Below, one piece after another: positions 59,203 to 64,000 of a DNA stretch of 64,000 bases (positions are counted from its first letter, which is position 1; each line of letters starts with the position of its first letter). The notes under the pieces were generated by a model. The model worked only from the letters and a program-made list of their open reading frames with translations, was not told the origin of the DNA and made no database searches. A program made the position numbers and the translations under genes. The stretch spans positions 682,001-746,000 of the forward strand of contig WACJ01000122.1 in the NCBI GenBank assembly GCA_008973525.1, read 5' to 3'. The stretch is from Stenopsyche tienmushanensis. Lineage: Eukaryota; Arthropoda; Insecta; Trichoptera; Stenopsychidae.

Positions 59203-59204
59203 TA

Positions 59205-60865
59205 CAATGATGCATCATCGATTTACGAATATCTATGTTTATAATTTTTCTGAATTAGAATTAGATGGTTTCATGTAAATCTGATATCATCAAAGCTGAG
59301 CCATAGGAATAAATCATAGTTGGTCTAACATTCCAACATGCAATGTTACGTACATCTATTCTGTTTATTTTTATCAAATTAAAAAATTAATCTTTCTTCT
59401 CGGATTGATGAGCTCCTCTTCAGACCTAAATAGTACATAATTAGCTCTGTTCGGGTATATAAACTTAAGAAATGTCCATTTATCTTTATGCTTGCGATTA
59501 CTCAATCGGTCAATAGAAAGGCGAAGAAAAAACTAGAGCATTGCTTTTTTCACGAGTTCATGATTTTATTTAGTTGGACTTAGTAGTCTAGACAAATAAG
59601 TATTTCTCAAATGTCTAATTTTGGGTATTAAATTGGCCGGTATTTCATAAGCTTCAGCCGGGCCGTCATTATCTTTTTAAGTAGTCCTATGCACACGATT
59701 CTTTGTACTGGACGCGTTCTTTCGCGACAAAATCATGCAGATTTAATCCTCATACGATGCAGTTTTTCTTAGACTTGACAAAACTGGTACAATTCAATGC
59801 CCAGTTTTATTATAATTAATTCCAGCGAATGCACTTCCGCATGTGGCCGTGTTTACACACGAGTGTAAAGATAATTAAACCACCTGCTAACGTCCACTTA
59901 TTTGCGTGTTGGGGCACTTGCATGTTTGCTAAGTTTTTAGAAGCAGTTACCTTTCACTGCAAATTTTGCAAGTCCATCATCCACAATCTAATGCCAAATG
60001 CTTTGCCAAAAAATGGGTCTTGCAGTGGTGTTACGCGACATCTGACCCGAAAAACGTAGAGTGATTGACCTTCGCCGATTCATTCCGTATTCTTGCTTGC
60101 ATCGGTGCATTTGACGCAACAAGATTTATTATATTTCGCGAGAATCCGCAAAACAATCAATTCGAACCGATTCATATTGGATCAAATTTTCAATCATGAA
60201 ATAAATATTGAATTGATCATATTTATTTAAAAATGCATACACGAACGTGTCCATGATAATTGCAAAATCAATGAAGGAAGTCGCCATTTGACTCAGACCT
60301 TGGTCCAATTTGGGTCGATTTTAAGCGATTTATTCAGATCAATTTCAAGGGTGTACACCAGATGAATTTAATTGACACAAGTATAAATTCTTTGGCGCAA
60401 TCGTTGTTTTTCGATGGTAATTTCACCAGCGTAAGCGTTTTAAGCCACATTTCTTATTATTGACATGGCCGTAATCAAATGCAATACATTTTAATCTGAT
60501 AAATTTAATTGAAAGTGTACTTAAAATTGAAATGCGTTTTCATGTTTATGTTGCTGATATCATAGAAAATTTATCACATTTAGAGAGGCTAAAAAATAAT
60601 CAAAATTTTGCATCGGAATTTTTTCATTTCTTAACAACTTATTTTCTAGCATAATTTAGGACATTTTATTCATTCTTTTATAATAAGCATTCTATATGGA
60701 TAGTATTTTCGAATTTACTCTCTTTAATTATTGATGATTCGTTAGTCAATGTAATATTTTCCGTTTCTCCTTTTATGTACCTTCTATGAACTTACATTTT
60801 TTTTTAAAATTCTTACTAAAAAAATATATAGAATTTAGAGTTGTCATATAAATGGCAAATTAAAA
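59205..60865. other. Intergenic, nothing secure
   Basis: The 76-codon frame at 59829..60059 has cysteines but no recognised domain. No gene identified. Confidence 0.4.
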
Positions 60866-61510
60866 TGATATTGATTTGATGCTTATTTGCTGGATATTTG
60901 GGAGTCCTAGATTGGAGTACATAACACTAGGAAACAAATTTAAATTTGGGAGTCACAGTCTGAATACATAGCTAATATTGTATATAGAAAGTTTCGTTGC
61001 CTTCTATACCGCTTTATTTTCGCCAAACTGGGAGGGTCAACCTGAAATGGAAAATCATCCAGTCTGGAATTCGCGGGGGTAAATTGCAGTTAAAGGGAGG
61101 GACTGGACTCTGTATTCCAGAAAGACCTTTCCAGTTTACAAGTTTCTTACACTCCCTATCGAAATGGTCGCCAAAGCGCCCTTCGATACGTTCATCCAGG
61201 TGGCCCGCTGGGTGAGCGTTTTTAATGAAACTCGGAGATCATGCTACCTTCAATATCGAATCAACGAGGAGGTGAATGTATGATACAGACGAATTGAATG
61301 TAACCCTTTCCCGTGAATGGATATTAAAAAGGTCCTAGTTCTGCAGTGAACTGTTTGTGGCTACACTATGATGATGATATATAAAAAGAGATAAATACAT
61401 AATAATTAATTTAGATTGAAAGCTGAAATTTGAAACATTATCTGATATATTGATTAAACATGACAATTAACAAGACGAACAAAGAGCAAAGATTACAGTA
61501 TTTACACTGT
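60866..61510 (+). repeat. Dispersed repeat family C, copy 2, split by a LINE end
   Basis: 60866..60975 matches the start of 36728..36880 and 61383..61510 its continuation (ATATTGATTAAACATGACAA.., GACGAACAAAGAGCAAAGAT). Confidence 0.6.
60976..61382 (+). mobile_element. LINE 3'-end copy 2, with target-site duplication
   Basis: Shares its 3' 285 bases with 51129..51387 and ends in GATGATGATAT. The flanks TATATAGAAAG (about 60977) and ATATAAAAAG (about 61380) look like a target-site duplication, and the insertion splits repeat family C. GC-richer than the host sequence. No coding domain identified. Confidence 0.68.
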
Positions 61511-61619
61511 CACAATGTCTGTCATAATGTCACATATTACTTCAACACAAAAATCAATAAAACTCTTTCGAAACCAATAACAGAAGCATAGCATTTGTGC
61601 CATTTTATGTTGTTTTCGT

Positions 61620-61965
61620 TCGACCGAGGAATGAAGTCAAACGAAGCACTGAAAAAATCACCGATACTTATGGGGATATTTTGAATCTAAACTAGCGTCA
61701 TTGGTGGTTTAAACAATTTAAAAATGGAAACAGGGATCTCAAGAACATTGCTCGAAAAGGACGACTCCAAAAATTAGATTATGATATTCTGAAATCGATC
61801 GTGGAATCAGATCCTCATCAAACAATCGAAAAATTATCGTTGAAGATTGGCTGTCCATGATCTATATTTGGAGATCATCTTCGTCGCATATGAAAATTGC
61901 ACAAATAAGGAATTTTCAATGGTTCTGTACGAAAAAATAACGTCTTTCTTCAGGACAAGTCACCA
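61620..61965 (+). mobile_element. Mariner N-terminal relic
   Basis: Plus-strand reading across stops: RPRNEVKRSTEKITDTYGD, RHWWFKQFKNGNRDLKNIAR, LDYDILKSIVESDPHQTIEK, LSLKIGCP and a link toward the second helix-turn-helix (GDHLRRI). This is the DNA-binding half of a mariner transposase related to, but distinct from, the one at 2479..3526. The catalytic half is absent. Confidence 0.75.
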
Positions 61966-62854
61966 AAAAAAATAATTGATTATTTTTCGGTCCCCTTAAT
62001 ATTTTATTATATTTATTATATAGAGAATTTCCAAACAAGTTTTGAAGCAAAATTTCATAAAAACGATCAATTTTAGTCATAAACAAAATAAAAAATATTT
62101 TAAAAAGGCAATGTTAGACCTCATTCTGAAAAATTAACACAAGAAAAAATAATGGTTTTAAACTTCTACCCTCTGAATATTGCACTTTATTTAGATCCTT
62201 GGAAAGTTCATCGCAAAAATAATTGCTGACAATATTGGACATTATTTAAAATATTTTTTCGCTATTTTGCTACGGTACTTAAGTTTCAATATACCGACAC
62301 AATTTCATCAAATTCATAAAACAAATACTTGTTCTATTGGACATGGATAATTGCCATGCATTTTTTTTGATTCGAGAACATCAATCACAGCGTGCTTATT
62401 ATAGACTAGATGGCAGTTCCAATACAAAATTTCATATTTGAAATCTTTGCTTGTAGCGATTTATTTGAACGTAATTTTCAATGCATACAAAATATGACAC
62501 AATTTTTTAGTTTGTAAATTGACATTTTAAAACGATTTTTTTCTCGACAAATTTACATAAAGAATGAAGCCTTCAGGCAAAAATATCGCGTAACCATATG
62601 ATTACATTCAGTGAAAATTTGGTTCTGAATATAACAATGACATATACTCGTAGTTATTAGATTTTAAAAATATATATTCACATCCAAATACTGGTATCAG
62701 TATCCATATACGTATAATATATAAGATATCAAAAAAAAAATCATCAATAGTATATTATACAGGAAGTTTTGCAGATGGATTGACATTTTTTTATTTGTTT
62801 TGGGGCTAAGAGGGTCATTTGCTACGTTTCACACATAGGCCCTACGTACAGTCC
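61966..62854. other. AT-rich intergenic, nothing recognised
   Basis: No gene or shared repeat seen. Confidence 0.4.
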
Positions 62855-62966
62855 AATGGTGTCAGATCAGGAGACCGTACGAGCCCCGGAATAGGGCACA
62901 TCCCAGGCAAATAATTCCAGTGGTGTCAGATCTGGAAACCGTGCGAGCCACGGAATAAGACCGCCA
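62855..62966 (-). repeat. Tandem pair of transposase catalytic-site fragments, second locus
   Basis: Two units of about 62 bases each carry GGTGTCAGATCWGG..GTRCGAGCCMCGGAATA. On the minus strand each contains a degenerate ARFPDLTPLELF / RSPDLTPL-type phrase followed by WDVPYSG. Same unit type as 43505..43591. Confidence 0.55.
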
Positions 62967-64000
62967 AAATAATTAATTTACACGACAGAGGTGCCCGTGC
63001 TTACGAAGCAGAAGTAGCCAATTTGAAATAATTTTGTAAAGAAATTTAATAAAAACATTTTAAACATAAAAAGTATTTTTTTAGCCCTGGCCCTGCCAAA
63101 CTGTAGACACGCTCGTTTTTAATAGGGTTAAAAAAAAGAAACCAATATATGCATTGTTTTTTTATTAAAAAATTGCTCACTTTAATAATACAGTAAATTA
63201 TTGCTAGATTTTTTCGTACAATCATGTCCTTTTAAGGCGAGGCTAAATATTCACAAGAAGAAAGTAGTTTTGGCTTTTAAACAATTTTATTTTTTAGAAT
63301 ATTCTAATATTTCAATATCCATTTTTAAATGTGATTTTTCTGAGAATGATGGATTTTATGTATCCATGTATTGTTTGTTTCGGTGTTTATTCTTTCATAA
63401 TCATAATATCAAAATAGATGATTCGACGAAAAAGAGTGCAGAAATGATTCACTATATTTGACACGAATCTATCCGAATCTATAAATTACAACGAAGCTTT
63501 TGATAGCTGATTAGAATCACTATCCGTATCTATAACAATTTTCCTCGAAGAAAAAGAGCATATATAAGCACCAATATGATTCACCAACGTTCTGAAAAAT
63601 CACCCTACGTGAAATTTATAAAGGAAACGATTTGAAGCATTATGATTAAATTTACGATATCCGGATATTGAAAGAGTTGACTCATTGCTATCGAAAGATA
63701 CAAGGTGACGATAAAAGCCAACTATAGCAATTTTTTCAACAATCCACACCCGTTAGAACAGACTTGGTTCGATCAAGTCAACAACCGGAATTGAAGCAAA
63801 CAATGCCACAATGTCGCTGTGAATAGATTTCAATATATCGATTCCTACTTAAACGATTGTTCAGTATTTTTTACTCCAATTTAATACGCTGTTGGGGTCA
63901 ATTACACGATCGAAATTGACGAATGCATGTCTTTAAAAATGCAATTCGCATGTCCTAAAATAATTTTAACGTGTGTGATAATTGTTGCTTTCTGCAGGCC
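62967..64000. other. AT-rich intergenic to window end
   Basis: An 86-codon plus-strand frame at 63201..63461 is Phe/Lys-rich and unassigned. CGAATCTATCCGAATCTATA (63465) and CACTATCCGTATCTATA (63520) are short imperfect direct repeats. No gene recognised. Confidence 0.35.

Noticed and set aside
1..64000. tRNA, rRNA or microRNA genes
   Set aside because: No cloverleaf A/B boxes, rRNA segments or familiar mature microRNA seeds in a hairpin were recognised; a structure-based search could still find some.

Overview
This window looks like insect nuclear DNA. It is AT-rich by eye, contains short spliced genes with GT..AG introns, TATA boxes, initiators and AATAAA signals, and every gene I can identify encodes a secreted cuticle-type protein. 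The repeat content is dominated by Tc1/mariner relics plus an R1-type LINE, which also fits an insect. I cannot fix the order or species from the sequence. There are no operons, CRISPR arrays, bacterial-type features or recognisable tRNA/rRNA genes.

Genes. Three genes encode secreted proteins with one peritrophin-A (CBM14 / ChtBD2) chitin-binding domain, i.e. the CPAP1 type. (1) 8080..9936 (+), 618 aa, CBM14 followed by a very long Asn-Gly repeat region. (2) 12272..13540 (-), 422 aa, its convergent paralogue. (3) 27918..28860 (-), three coding exons, 270 aa, acidic/Gln-Asn-rich. The six CBM14 cysteines have identical spacing (15-5-10-12-7) in all three. Genes 1 and 2 also share a TATA promoter, a leader exon of about 92 nt and a short leader intron just upstream of ATG. 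Their C-terminal halves carry YGVP/YGPP/SYLPP blocks set in NG-rich spacers, as in pro-resilin, so they look like chitin-anchored elastomeric cuticle proteins. Further right are a 114-aa small secreted protein (34934..35278, -) and a two-coding-exon, 535-aa Ala/His/Val-rich cuticle protein (45636..48253, -). The latter resembles what I remember of the Drosophila Vajk family, and has a distant TATA promoter and noncoding exon near 50.4 kb.

Repeats. The rest is a graveyard of transposable elements. Several mariner families are present with terminal inverted repeats (TIRs) and TA target duplications (2479..3526; 15043..16194 nested inside another mariner; 30058..30624 and its short derivatives; 43592..44397; 58140..59202; 61620..61965; 18134..18595). 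There is also a DDE (IS630/Tc1-like) relic at 32.7-33.2 kb, a pogo/Tigger C-terminus at 24.7-25.2 kb, an R1-like LINE at 25.4-26.4 kb, a hAT relic at 19.3-20.0 kb, a TTAA-flanked Kolobok/piggyBac-like element at 33331..34240, two related TIR elements at 39.3-40.2 and 51.4-52.2 kb, an LTR-like repeat in two copies, a LINE 3' end in two copies, and several unclassified dispersed families. Nested insertions at 15.0, 39.5, 58.4 and 61.0 kb give a relative order of arrival.

No gene is split by a transposon. The tandem/inverted CPAP1 cluster with resilin-like tails is the most biologically interesting system in the window; the nested mariner and TIR-element families are the most informative structural finds.
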